From DASSBG01 sp035699085 (GTDB lineage Bacteria > Pseudomonadota > Gammaproteobacteria > Xanthomonadales > Rhodanobacteraceae), in the NCBI GenBank assembly GCA_035699085.1, contig DASSBG010000003.1:1-64000 (forward strand): a stretch of DNA of 64,000 nt, given 5' to 3'. The notes beneath the pieces were generated by a model. The model was not told where the DNA came from. It did no database searches and was given only the letters and a program-made list of their open reading frames with translations. Shown here in pieces: positions 57,143 through 64,000 of this stretch. Position numbers and translations under genes: made by a program. Each line of letters starts with the position of its first letter. Position 1 is the first letter of the stretch.

Positions 57143-58054
57143 ATGACCGCGCGCCACGCACTCCGACTTGTCCTGCCCGTGTCGCTGCTGCTCGGTGCCT
57201 GTGCATCGCAGCCGCCGGCGCCCGTGGTCGACCTCACCCATCCCGCACAGGCCGCGCGCGCACCGGCACCGGCACCGCCGCCGACCATGGCGATCGTGCA
57301 AAAAGGCGATTCGCTCTACGCCATCGCCATGCGCCACAACCTTGACTGGCGCGACCTGGCGCAATGGAACGGCATCACGCCGCCGTATATCCTCCAGCCG
57401 GGGATGCGGGTGCGCCTGACCAAGCCGCCCGGCTTCAAGCCACCGCCACCCAGCGCACCGGAGGAGGACGCCGAGCTGACCACGCAGCCGCTGGTCGCCA
57501 CCACGGTCGAGGGACCGGGTGCGGCGGCGGCAACCAGCGCGCCGGGCGCGGCAGCGTCGCCGCCACCGTCAACGTCACCGCCGGCCGCACCGTCACCGGC
57601 TGCGGCCACGCCCGCGCCAGGCGTCGCGCCGTCCACCCCGGCCAGCGGGGCGATCCCGAAGCTGCCGGCCCGCTCGGTGGCTGGCATCCGTTGGAGTTGG
57701 CCGGCCGAGGGCAAGGTGATGCAGGGCTATGCTGCCGGCGATCCCACCCGCCAGGGCATCGACATCGCGGGCCACCGCGGCGCACCGGTGCGGGCGGCCG
57801 CCGATGGCGTGGTCGTGTACAGCGGCAACGGCCTGGTCGGCTACGGCGAACTGATCATCGTCAAGCACTCCGACGCCTTCCTGTCGGCCTACGGCCACAA
57901 CGACAAGCGCCTCGTGCACGAGGGCGACCACGTGCGCGCCGGGCAGCAGATCGCCGAGATGGGCTCCAGCGGCACCAGCCAAGTCGAGTTGCACTTCGAG
58001 ATCCGCAAGCAGGGCAAGCCGGTCGACCCCACCGCCTTCCTGCCCGCGCGCTGA
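57143..58054 (+). CDS. nlpD: Lipoprotein NlpD, LysM plus degenerate M23 domain
   Basis: A 303-residue lipoprotein with lipobox LGAC (C20), a LysM domain (about 50-93, IVQKGDSLYAIAMRHNL), a long Ala/Pro/Thr linker (about 95-175) and a C-terminal M23/LytM domain (about 185-300). The first zinc ligand of HxxxD is replaced (RQGIDIAG), while SAYGHN and LHFEIR remain, as in E. coli NlpD. It is therefore probably not a peptidase but an activator of amidase AmiC at the septum. Unlike in enterobacteria and pseudomonads, rpoS does not follow. Confidence 0.93.
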   Translation: MTARHALRLVLPVSLLLGACASQPPAPVVDLTHPAQAARAPAPAPPPTMAIVQKGDSLYAIAMRHNLDWRDLAQWNGITPPYILQPGMRVRLTKPPGFKPPPPSAPEEDAELTTQPLVATTVEGPGAAAATSAPGAAASPPPSTSPPAAPSPAAATPAPGVAPSTPASGAIPKLPARSVAGIRWSWPAEGKVMQGYAAGDPTRQGIDIAGHRGAPVRAAADGVVVYSGNGLVGYGELIIVKHSDAFLSAYGHNDKRLVHEGDHVRAGQQIAEMGSSGTSQVELHFEIRKQGKPVDPTAFLPAR

Positions 58055-58129
58055 AGCGCGCCGACGCCGCGTCGCGCCGCCGTCGTCACCGTCGGCGCGA
58101 GCCGACGTCAACACGGCTCCACCGCCGGA

Positions 58130-58211
58130 AAACCGGGGTCAGAGTGCACTTTCCCCTGCGGCAGTCACTCACGTAACGATCTCGCAGGAAAGTGCACTCT
58201 GACCCCGGTTT
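58130..58211. repeat. REPIN-like inverted repeat (GGGGTCAGAGTGC family), copy 2
   Basis: Arms 58130-58154 and 58187-58211 are perfect 25-bp inverted copies around a 32-nt loop. The core is shared with copy 1 at 12213-12287. Between the nlpD stop and this element lies a small palindrome CGTCGGC-gcga-GCCGACG (58090-58107). The right arm ends 35 nt before nfuA. Confidence 0.92.
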
Positions 58212-58246
58212 GAATTGGTACCGGACCAGTCAAGTATCATGGGCGA

Positions 58247-58858
58247 ATGATCCAGATTTCAGAGACCGCGCAAGACCACTTCCGCCGCCTGCTGCAACAG
58301 CAGGGCGCCGACGACAGCGGCATCCGCATCGCCGTCACCGATCCAGGGACGCCGCGCGCCAGCTGCCAGCTGCAGTTCTGCGAGCCGGACGACCTCGACG
58401 GCAGTGAATGGGCCATCGAATGCCGGGGCTTCGTGCTCTATGTCGATGGCGCCAGCGCCGAATGGCTGGACCAGGCGCAGATCGATTACCTCGCCGACCG
58501 CACTGGCGGCCAGCTCAGCATCGTCGCGCCGCACATCCGCGGCGAAATGCCGGCAGCCGACGCAAGCGTGGTATCGCGCGTTCGCTACGTGATCGACGCA
58601 GAGATCAACCCGCAGCTGGCCTCGCACAAGGGCCGGGTCACGCTGGTGGAGGTGGACGCCGACGGCGTGGTGCTGCTGCAGTTCGGTGGCGGCTGCCACG
58701 GCTGCGGCATGGTAGACGTGACCCTGAAACAGGGTGTCGAGAAGACGCTGCGCACGCGTGTCCCCGAGGTGACCGCGGTGCGCGACGCCACCGACCACGC
58801 CAGCGGCAGCAATCCGTACTACAGGGGGCGCGAGGGGCGGTCGGCCCTCGGTGGGTGA
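58247..58858 (+). CDS. nfuA: Fe/S biogenesis protein NfuA
   Basis: A 203-residue protein: a degenerate A-type N-terminal domain (about 1-95, missing the three cysteines of true A-type carriers) fused to a Nfu domain with GCHGCGM (C150, C153). It carries 4Fe-4S clusters to target enzymes, especially under stress, complementing the suf operon. ATG 58247 opens the conserved MIQISETAQDHF. Confidence 0.95.
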   Translation: MIQISETAQDHFRRLLQQQGADDSGIRIAVTDPGTPRASCQLQFCEPDDLDGSEWAIECRGFVLYVDGASAEWLDQAQIDYLADRTGGQLSIVAPHIRGEMPAADASVVSRVRYVIDAEINPQLASHKGRVTLVEVDADGVVLLQFGGGCHGCGMVDVTLKQGVEKTLRTRVPEVTAVRDATDHASGSNPYYRGREGRSALGG

Positions 58859-58882
58859 GCCTGCGGCGCGAGCTGCGCAGGC
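58859..58882. terminator. Hairpin between convergent nfuA and cytochrome c genes
   Basis: GCCTGCG (58859-58865) pairs with CGCAGGC (58876-58882). It begins on the base after the nfuA stop and ends 7 nt before the stop of the minus-strand cytochrome gene. There is no T-run, so a bidirectional 3' end is only suggested. Confidence 0.4.
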
Positions 58883-58889
58883 CGGGCCC

Positions 58890-59237
58890 TCAGTCGGCGC
58901 CCTGGATGTGGTGGTGGAGGTCGTCGAGCACCGGCGGCAGCGACGAGAAGTAGGCGGCGATGTCTTCCATGTCCTGCTCGGACAGCGGTGCGGCAAATCC
59001 CTTCATGATGGGGTTGCTGCGCTGGCCGTCCTTGTACTCCTTCAGCACCTGCACGATGTAGTCGGCGTACTGGCCGGCCAGCTTGGGGTACTGGGGTGCA
59101 ATGGATTTGCCATCGACGCCATGGCAGGCGAAGCACGTCTTGGCCTTGATCTTGCCCCTGGCGGCGTCGCCCTGAGCGAAAACGGGCAGTGCCAGCGTGG
59201 CGGTGAGGACAAGGAGTGGGATCGTGAAACGCTTCAT
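58890..59237 (-). CDS. Periplasmic monoheme cytochrome c (c4/c5-like), second of pair
   Basis: A 115-residue class I cytochrome with a signal peptide (to about residue 22). The heme site is CFACH (C35, C38, H39) and a distal Met lies in NPIMKGFAAPL (about 78). Its ATG overlaps the stop of the next cytochrome gene upstream (ATGA). It presumably carries electrons to a terminal oxidase and needs the ccm system encoded in this window. Confidence 0.92.
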   Translation of the reverse strand: MKRFTIPLLVLTATLALPVFAQGDAARGKIKAKTCFACHGVDGKSIAPQYPKLAGQYADYIVQVLKEYKDGQRSNPIMKGFAAPLSEQDMEDIAAYFSSLPPVLDDLHHHIQGAD

Positions 59238-59608
59238 GGCTTGCTTACCTGTGCACTGGTGTCGGCTTTCGGGCCGGGCCCGACCTTGATGCTGGAGAGG
59301 TAGCTGGCGATGTCCATGATGTCCTGCTGGCTGAAGCTCTCCGCCTGCGCCTGCATCGTTGGGTGCGAGCGCGTGCCCTTCTTGTATTCGTTGAGCGCGC
59401 TGACGATGTACTCGTAATTCTGGCCGGCAATGCGCGGCACGTGGTAGCGCGGGTAGGCATTTTCGTATCCGGTTACACCGTGGCAGCCGGCGCAGGTGTA
59501 GACCATGATGCGGCCGCGCTCCTTGTTGCCCTGGCCCTGGGCGAGGGTGGGGCCGGAAACGAGCATCGCGGCGCCAACAAAACCGAGCGTCAGTAACGTG
59601 CGTGTCAT
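59234..59608 (-). CDS. Periplasmic monoheme cytochrome c (c4/c5-like), first of pair
   Basis: A 124-residue class I cytochrome. Signal peptide to about residue 24; heme site CAGCH (C39, C42, H43); probable axial Met in SHPTMQAQAE. The C-terminal segment FSQQDIMDIASYLSSI parallels LSEQDMEDIAAYFSSL in its partner. The pair looks like the two halves of a diheme cytochrome c4 made as separate chains. I chose ATG 59608 because it begins the signal peptide. Confidence 0.92.
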   Translation of the reverse strand: MTRTLLTLGFVGAAMLVSGPTLAQGQGNKERGRIMVYTCAGCHGVTGYENAYPRYHVPRIAGQNYEYIVSALNEYKKGTRSHPTMQAQAESFSQQDIMDIASYLSSIKVGPGPKADTSAQVSKP

Positions 59609-59655
59609 CGTGCGGAGTCCGTCGAAGGCGCGGTCGCGCCGGTGCAAAAGACGCG

Positions 59656-59661
59656 ATTATA
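59656..59661 (-). promoter_or_regulatory. -10 element TATAAT for the cytochrome pair
   Basis: A perfect TATAAT on the minus strand, 48 nt before ATG 59608. No strong -35 is found at the right distance. Confidence 0.4.
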
Positions 59662-59698
59662 GCAGCGGTGCGCGCGGCTGGTGCCGCGTGCCCGCTGC

Positions 59699-59733
59699 GG
59701 GAATGGGGAATGGGGAATGGGGAATCGGGAAAA
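59699..59733. repeat. Heptamer array (GGGAATG)x3 plus variants, upstream of the TraB-family gene
   Basis: Five 7-bp units (gggaatg x3, gggaatc, gggaaaa) lie in the divergent region between the cytochrome pair and the TraB-family gene. Confidence 0.88.
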
Positions 59734-59826
59734 GCGCGGAGCTGCCAGCGCGGCGGTGGCGTATGCGTGGCAGCGTCCCGCTTGTGGGTGCGCCCGGCTG
59801 CCCCCATGCTTGGAGCTTTCCAGCCG

Positions 59827-61086
59827 ATGCCTGCCATGAGCGACAGCGACAGCACGCCGCCCGATCCAGCCACAGCCGATGCCGCTGCGCCCGAACCGCT
59901 CGCTGGCCAGCCGGTGGTGCGGGTCGAGCGTGAGGGGGTGGAGTACGTGCTGCTGGGCACGGCACATGTCTCGCGCGCCAGCGTCGAGGCGGTCAAGGCC
60001 ATGCTGCGCGACGAGCACTTCGACGCCGTGGCGGTGGAACTGTGCGACAGCCGCGCGCGGGCCATGCGCGACCCGGACGCGTTCAAGCGCATGGACCTGT
60101 TCCAGGTGATCCGCCAGGGCAAGACCGGCATGGTCGCGGCCAGCCTGGTGCTGTCGTCGTTCCAGAAGCGGCTGGCGGCGCAGTTCGGCATCGAGCCCGG
60201 CGCCGAGATGCGCACGGCGATGGATGGCGCGGCCGAGCGCGGGCTGCCGCTGTGGCTGGTCGACCGCGAGGTCGGCATCACCTTCAAGCGCTGCTGGCGC
60301 GGCCTCGGTTTCGGCGGTCGCATGCGGTTGCTGCTCGGCCTGGTCGGCAGCATGTTCGAGCGCGAGGACATCAGCGAAGACGACATCGAGAAGCTCAAGC
60401 AGGGCGACCTGATGGAGGGCGCGTTCGCCGAGTTCGCCAGCGAGTCGCGGCCGCTGTACCAGGGGCTTATCCGCGAGCGCGACGGTTACATGGCCGCGCG
60501 CCTGCGCCAGGAGTCGCTGGGGGTGGCACCGGGTTCGCGCGTGCTGGTGGTGATCGGCGCGGGCCACCAGCCGGGGCTGGCGGGCGACCTGCGCGAGCAA
60601 ACGGAGCCGCCGGCGCAGCTGTGCGAGCAGCTCGACGCAATCCCGCCGGCGGCGCGCTGGCCGAAGTGGCTGGCCGGCGCCATCGTGGTGGCGATTTTCG
60701 CCGCCATCGGCTGGGCCTTCTACCGCAGCCCCAGCATGGGCATCGCGGCGGTCCGGTCGTGGGTGCTTTACACGGGCTGCTTCGCGGCGCTGGGTGCGCT
60801 GGTCAGCGGCGGGCATCCGCTGAGCATCATTGCCGCCTTCATTGCCGCGCCGCTGAAGCCGTTCCGCCCTGGCATTCCGGCCGGCGCGGTCAGTGCGCTG
60901 ACCGAGGCGTGGGTCCGACGGCCGCGCGTCGGTGACTTCGAGACGCTGCGGGACGACCTCGGTCACCTCGGCGGCTGGTGGCGCAACCGCGTGGCCCGCA
61001 CCCTGATGATTTTCATGCTGACCAACATTGGCACCATCGCCGGCGAGTACCTGGCCGGCTACCACATCTTCACGACGCTGTTCTGA
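59827..61086 (+). CDS. TraB/PrgY-family membrane protein
   Basis: A 419-residue protein. The TraB domain (about 30-260) has YVLLGTAHVSRASVEAVKAM near its start and VLVVIGAGHQPGLAGDL near its end, both with conserved Gly-x-x-His-type motifs. Four C-terminal membrane helices follow (about 280-415). PrgY in enterococci inhibits a peptide pheromone; the bacterial family's general function is unknown. ATG 59827 has GGAG 11 nt upstream; ATG 59836 is the alternative. The stop codon begins a short heptamer array. Confidence 0.87.
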   Translation: MPAMSDSDSTPPDPATADAAAPEPLAGQPVVRVEREGVEYVLLGTAHVSRASVEAVKAMLRDEHFDAVAVELCDSRARAMRDPDAFKRMDLFQVIRQGKTGMVAASLVLSSFQKRLAAQFGIEPGAEMRTAMDGAAERGLPLWLVDREVGITFKRCWRGLGFGGRMRLLLGLVGSMFEREDISEDDIEKLKQGDLMEGAFAEFASESRPLYQGLIRERDGYMAARLRQESLGVAPGSRVLVVIGAGHQPGLAGDLREQTEPPAQLCEQLDAIPPAARWPKWLAGAIVVAIFAAIGWAFYRSPSMGIAAVRSWVLYTGCFAALGALVSGGHPLSIIAAFIAAPLKPFRPGIPAGAVSALTEAWVRRPRVGDFETLRDDLGHLGGWWRNRVARTLMIFMLTNIGTIAGEYLAGYHIFTTLF

Positions 61087-61104
61087 CGCGGCGAGCGGTG
61101 AGCG
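61084..61104. repeat. Short heptamer array beginning at the TraB-family stop codon
   Basis: Three 7-bp units (tgacgcg, gcgagcg, gtgagcg) start with TGA. Confidence 0.55.
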
Positions 61105-61190
61105 GCGCGACAGGTTGGCGGTGAGCCGAAGGCGAACCCCAACACGCCATGTCGGTTCTCGCGCCGCAACAACGATCCGACGCTGTTGCC

Positions 61191-61236
61191 TGTCCGGTCC
61201 CCGGTCCCCGTCCCCGTCCCCGTCCCCGTCCCCCGA
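61191..61236. repeat. Tandem array changing from 7-bp to 6-bp period after aguB
   Basis: Units of CGGTCCC pass into CGTCCC repeated four times. The array ends 3 nt before the aguB stop. The coding strand is G-rich (GGGACG). Confidence 0.8.
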
Positions 61237-61239
61237 AAC

Positions 61240-62127
61240 TCAGTCGCGGAAGCGGCGCAGCAGGTCGCCATAGGCGTCGATGCGGCGGTCGCGCAGGAAC
61301 GGCCATATGCGCCGCACCTGCTCGCTGCGCGCGAGGTCCACGTCCGCCAGCAGCAGTTGGCGCTTGTCCTGGCCCGCCTGCGCCAGCAACTCGCCCTGTG
61401 GCCCGCAGACGAAGCTGGAACCCCAGAAGCGCACGCCGCGCCCGTGGCCGCTCGGATCCGGTTCGAAGCCGGTGCGGTTGCAGGCCAGCAGCGGCAGACC
61501 GTTGGCGACCGCATGGCCGCGCTGCACCGTGATCCAGGCCTCGCGCTGGCGCTGCTTCTCCGTGTCCTCATCGTCCGGATCCCAGCCGATGGCGGTCGGG
61601 TAAAGCAGCAGCTCCGCACCCGCCAGCGCCATCAGGCGCGCAGCCTCGGGGTACCACTGGTCCCAGCACACCAGCAGGCCCAGGCGCCCAACCGACGTGT
61701 CGACGGGATGAAAACCGAGGTCGCCCGGCGTGAAGTAGAACTTCTCGTAGAAGCCGGGATCGTCCGGAATGTGCATCTTGCGATAGCGGCCGACGATGCC
61801 CGCCTTGCGGTCAAGGACAACGGCCGTGTTGTGGTAGAGGCCGGCCGCACGCCGCTCGAACAGCGACGCCACCACCACAAGCTTCAGTTCGGCGGCGAGT
61901 GTCGCCAGCCGCTCCGTGGACGGCCCCGGGATCGCCTCGGCGCGGTCGAATTCCTCCACCGCTTCGCGCTGGCACAGGTACGGCCCGTTATGCAGCTCCT
62001 GCAACAGCACCAGCTGCGCGCCGGCTGCCGCGGCCTGGCGAAGGCCGGCCTCGATGGCGTCCAGGTTGGCGTCGCGGCTGCCGTGGTCGGTTTCCTGCAG
62101 CAGCGCCACCTTCAGTTGTCGATTCAT
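61240..62127 (-). CDS. aguB: N-carbamoylputrescine amidase AguB
   Basis: A 295-residue nitrilase-fold amidase. The catalytic triad is E44 (LLQELHNGPY), K117 (YRKMHIPDD) and C154 (LVCWDQWYPEA). It converts N-carbamoylputrescine to putrescine, ammonia and CO2. I chose ATG 62127 because it begins the conserved QLKVALLQ; an upstream frame start at 62163 is unlikely. Its pathway partner aguA lies 1.2 kb upstream on the same strand, with an unrelated gene between. Confidence 0.94.
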   Translation of the reverse strand: MNRQLKVALLQETDHGSRDANLDAIEAGLRQAAAAGAQLVLLQELHNGPYLCQREAVEEFDRAEAIPGPSTERLATLAAELKLVVVASLFERRAAGLYHNTAVVLDRKAGIVGRYRKMHIPDDPGFYEKFYFTPGDLGFHPVDTSVGRLGLLVCWDQWYPEAARLMALAGAELLLYPTAIGWDPDDEDTEKQRQREAWITVQRGHAVANGLPLLACNRTGFEPDPSGHGRGVRFWGSSFVCGPQGELLAQAGQDKRQLLLADVDLARSEQVRRIWPFLRDRRIDAYGDLLRRFRD

Positions 62128-62417
62128 GGCCGGCTCCGCGCGGGCAGCGTGACTGCCGCACATGATAGCCGCCAGCGGCCACCTTCACGTCCGGGGCGGT
62201 GCGGTTGCCTGATTTGCAATGCAGTGGGTGGGCGTGTATGACACTACGTGCAGCCACGCGTCGCCGGGACAACCGGCGTGATTGCGTCGACGCAAAGGCA
62301 ACAGAGGGAGCGGCCGCTGACGGTAGCGGGCGCGGCGGCCGCATGGCCAGGCGGTGCCGCCACTTTCATCACCGCGGCACGTGCCGAGTGCGACGCGCCG
62401 CCGCCAGGGAGACGACG

Positions 62418-63338
62418 ATGATGACGATGCGGAAATTGATGCCGGCATTCGGCCTGCTGCTGTGCCTGCTGGCCATGCCTGCCTATGCGGTGCTGCCGGA
62501 GAACGGCGTGTACTACAACCCGGACGCGCAGGGCGTGGGTTACTCGATCGAGGTGCAGGGCACGACGCTGGTGATGCTCACCTTCGCCCACGACAAGGAC
62601 ACCGGCGAGCCGCTCTACTACTACAGCGCCGGAACCATCACGCAGGCGCGGCCAGGCCTCAGCACGATCCCGATCGACCCGCCGCTTCTGTACGAGCACG
62701 AATATCCGTACCAGTTCGACGCGCCGATCTACCGCTTCACTGACGGCCCTTGCGTGACCTGCACGTTGCCCGATTGGAACACCGCGGAACACGCCGTCGA
62801 GGTCGGTCACGTGCACTTGCGCATGGCCGACGTCAATCGCATCACCGCCACCTTCACCTTGGCCGACGGCTCCAGCAAAACCACCGAACTGCGGCGCATG
62901 GGTTTCGGCCGCGCCGGCTATGACCTCGGCCGCGACGACGGCCGCATGCTGCCCGACATGCGCGGCGAGTGGGTGTTCGCCGACCGCGCCATGCCCGACG
63001 CGCCCGTGACGCACTTCAATTTCACCGAGGTCGAGCCACCGTCAGCGTGGGAGGGCAGCTTTTACGGGCGCGACGTACACGCGCGCATGCGCTTCACCGA
63101 CCCCGCAGCGGGTGCCGACCTGACCTGCACGCGCTACGGTTGCGCGTTGAGCCAGGATGGCGAGACGCTGTTCCTGGTGAAGTTCCAGGACATCGGCATG
63201 GACAGCCTGCTCGGCTACAAGGGCGACGAGTTGTTCAGCGATGACGGCACGGCGTTCCAGTACCGCACCGGCGACCTTGTGATCGGCAAGCACATGATCG
63301 ACCCCATTCCCGAAGCCGCGCCGCCGCCGGAAAGTTGA
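62418..63338 (+). CDS. Secreted hypothetical protein of a xanthomonad-type family
   Basis: A 306-residue protein with a signal peptide (MMTMRKLMPAFGLLLCLLAM, cleaved after AYA). The mature start has the pattern NGVYYNPDAQGVGYSIEVQG, then TLVMLTFAHDKDTGEPLYYY. This recalls a repeat-like domain (G.w..p...G.G...e.qG....v.w..yd..G.p.Wy) found in many secreted Xanthomonadales proteins. Four cysteines (CVTC and CTRYGC) may pair. GGGAG lies 7 nt before ATG 62418. It lies opposite and between the two agmatine genes. The function is unknown. Confidence 0.75.
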   Translation: MMTMRKLMPAFGLLLCLLAMPAYAVLPENGVYYNPDAQGVGYSIEVQGTTLVMLTFAHDKDTGEPLYYYSAGTITQARPGLSTIPIDPPLLYEHEYPYQFDAPIYRFTDGPCVTCTLPDWNTAEHAVEVGHVHLRMADVNRITATFTLADGSSKTTELRRMGFGRAGYDLGRDDGRMLPDMRGEWVFADRAMPDAPVTHFNFTEVEPPSAWEGSFYGRDVHARMRFTDPAAGADLTCTRYGCALSQDGETLFLVKFQDIGMDSLLGYKGDELFSDDGTAFQYRTGDLVIGKHMIDPIPEAAPPPES

Positions 63339-63359
63339 GGGACCGCCCGACCCGCAGCC

Positions 63360-64000
63360 TCAGCCCGCGGCGAGGCTGCCGGCGGGAAGCTGCATGGTGA
63401 GGCAGTGCAGGCTGCCGTTCTGCCATATCAGCGGGCGGCAGGGCACGGGCACGATTTCGCGACCGGGATGCGCCGCTGCGATGACCGCCGCGGCCGCCTC
63501 GTCGGCGGCGTCGCCGTAGGCCGGTATCAGTACGGCGCCATTGACGATCAGGTAGTTCGCGTAGGAGGCGGCCAGGCGGCGGCCCTTGTCCAGGATCGGC
63601 CGTGGCCAGGGCAACGGGTGCAGCCGATACGGTGCGCCGCCGTCCGTGCGCAGCGCGGCCAGTTCCGTGGCCATGGCGCCGAGGTCGGCGAAGTGCGGAT
63701 CGGCGGGATCATCGCAGGCCTGGTAGACGATGCCGTCGTCCGGCGCGAAGCGCGCCAAGGTGTCGATGTGGGCGTCGGTGTCGTCGCCCTGCAGCGCGCC
63801 GTGTTCCAGCCACAGCACGCGCTCGCCCGCCAGTTCGCGGCACAGCTTGTGCGCCAGCGCCGCGTGGTCCTGCTGCGGGTGGCGCTGGTGCAGGCAGCGC
63901 CAGGTGGTGAGGATGCCGCCGTGGCCGTCGCTCTCGACCGCGCCGCCCTCCAGCGGCCAATCGATGCGCTGGCGTTGGGCGCCGGCGGCGAACAGCTGGC
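63360..64000 (-). CDS. aguA: Agmatine deiminase AguA, C-terminal part (cut by the window end)
   Basis: The minus-strand frame runs from the window edge to a TGA at 63360 (about 213 residues). LEGGAVESDGHG, then ERVLWLEHGALQGDDTDAHID, and the catalytic-cysteine segment NGSLHCLTMQLP are diagnostic of the agmatine deiminase/peptidyl-arginine deiminase family. It makes N-carbamoylputrescine, the AguB substrate. The beginning lies beyond base 64000. Confidence 0.92.
   Translation of the reverse strand, partial: QLFAAGAQRQRIDWPLEGGAVESDGHGGILTTWRCLHQRHPQQDHAALAHKLCRELAGERVLWLEHGALQGDDTDAHIDTLARFAPDDGIVYQACDDPADPHFADLGAMATELAALRTDGGAPYRLHPLPWPRPILDKGRRLAASYANYLIVNGAVLIPAYGDAADEAAAAVIAAAHPGREIVPVPCRPLIWQNGSLHCLTMQLPAGSLAAG

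Noticed and set aside
57143..58054. NlpD as an active M23 endopeptidase
   Set aside because: The first zinc ligand of HxxxD is missing, as in E. coli NlpD, so an amidase-activator role is more likely.
59602..59826. Longer start for the TraB-family protein
   Set aside because: The upstream frame runs through a heptamer array and the cytochrome promoter region; the RBS at 59812 fits ATG 59827.

Overview
The window is dense, high-GC (about two thirds G+C) gammaproteobacterial chromosome. Gene content and order point to the Xanthomonadales (Lysobacterales), probably Rhodanobacteraceae or a close relative. The evidence is a MetX of the serine O-succinyltransferase type, a Rrf2-sufBCDS-GNAT-Rieske operon, a single nine-gene ccmA-I operon, an rpoE-rseA-mucD unit and family-typical intergenic repeats. 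The genus cannot be fixed from this sequence. I see no prophage, insertion sequence, CRISPR array, rRNA or origin. Most genes lie in tightly packed operons with ATGA, GTGA or TGATG overlaps.

Layout. 1-8.9 kb: the end of phoU, a GNAT, a FadB-like beta-oxidation enzyme, a solo Ycf46-N-like protein coupled to a GGDEF-EAL protein, and the rpoE-rseA-mucD envelope-stress unit. 9-12.3 kb: tRNA-Leu(CAA), a cysteine dioxygenase, MetX, a TrmB-like methyltransferase and a non-coding repeat-rich stretch. 12.3-19.3 kb (minus strand): ccmABCDEFGHI for cytochrome c maturation. 19.5-22.3 kb: PBP1b (mrcB) with a TPR lipoprotein that looks like its activator LpoP. 22.4-26.2 kb (minus): small membrane and zinc-ribbon proteins, a glycosyltransferase, and murU-amgK (peptidoglycan recycling). 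26.4-29.2 kb: cysD-cysNC (sulfate activation).

29.4-36.3 kb: a SUF iron-sulfur operon with a low-GC nucleotidyltransferase gene pair wedged between sufB and sufC. 36.4-42 kb: an anchored hypothetical protein, an M1 peptidase with a membrane partner, and a DMT transporter. 42-47.2 kb (minus): a Fiu-like TonB receptor with its PKHD hydroxylase, a GNAT and a ComEA-like protein. 47.4-51.4 kb: an M20 peptidase, a rhomboid and a secreted S53 peptidase. 51.8-54.1 kb: hopanoid genes hpnH and hpnB. 54.5-58.9 kb: acyl-CoA dehydrogenase, surE-pcm-nlpD and nfuA. 58.9-64 kb: two coupled monoheme cytochromes c, a TraB-family protein, and aguB and partial aguA separated by an opposite-strand secreted protein.

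Themes: iron-sulfur and heme biogenesis (suf, nfuA, ccm, cytochromes, Fiu/PKHD), sulfur assimilation (cysD, cysNC, metX, cysteine dioxygenase) and envelope synthesis, recycling and stress (mrcB-lpoP, murU-amgK, nlpD, rpoE-mucD, hopanoids). The most unusual features are a family of 7-bp-period tandem arrays that mostly begin at or just after stop codons, with the G-rich strand usually on the coding strand, and the uncharacterised nucleotidyltransferase pair inside the SUF operon.
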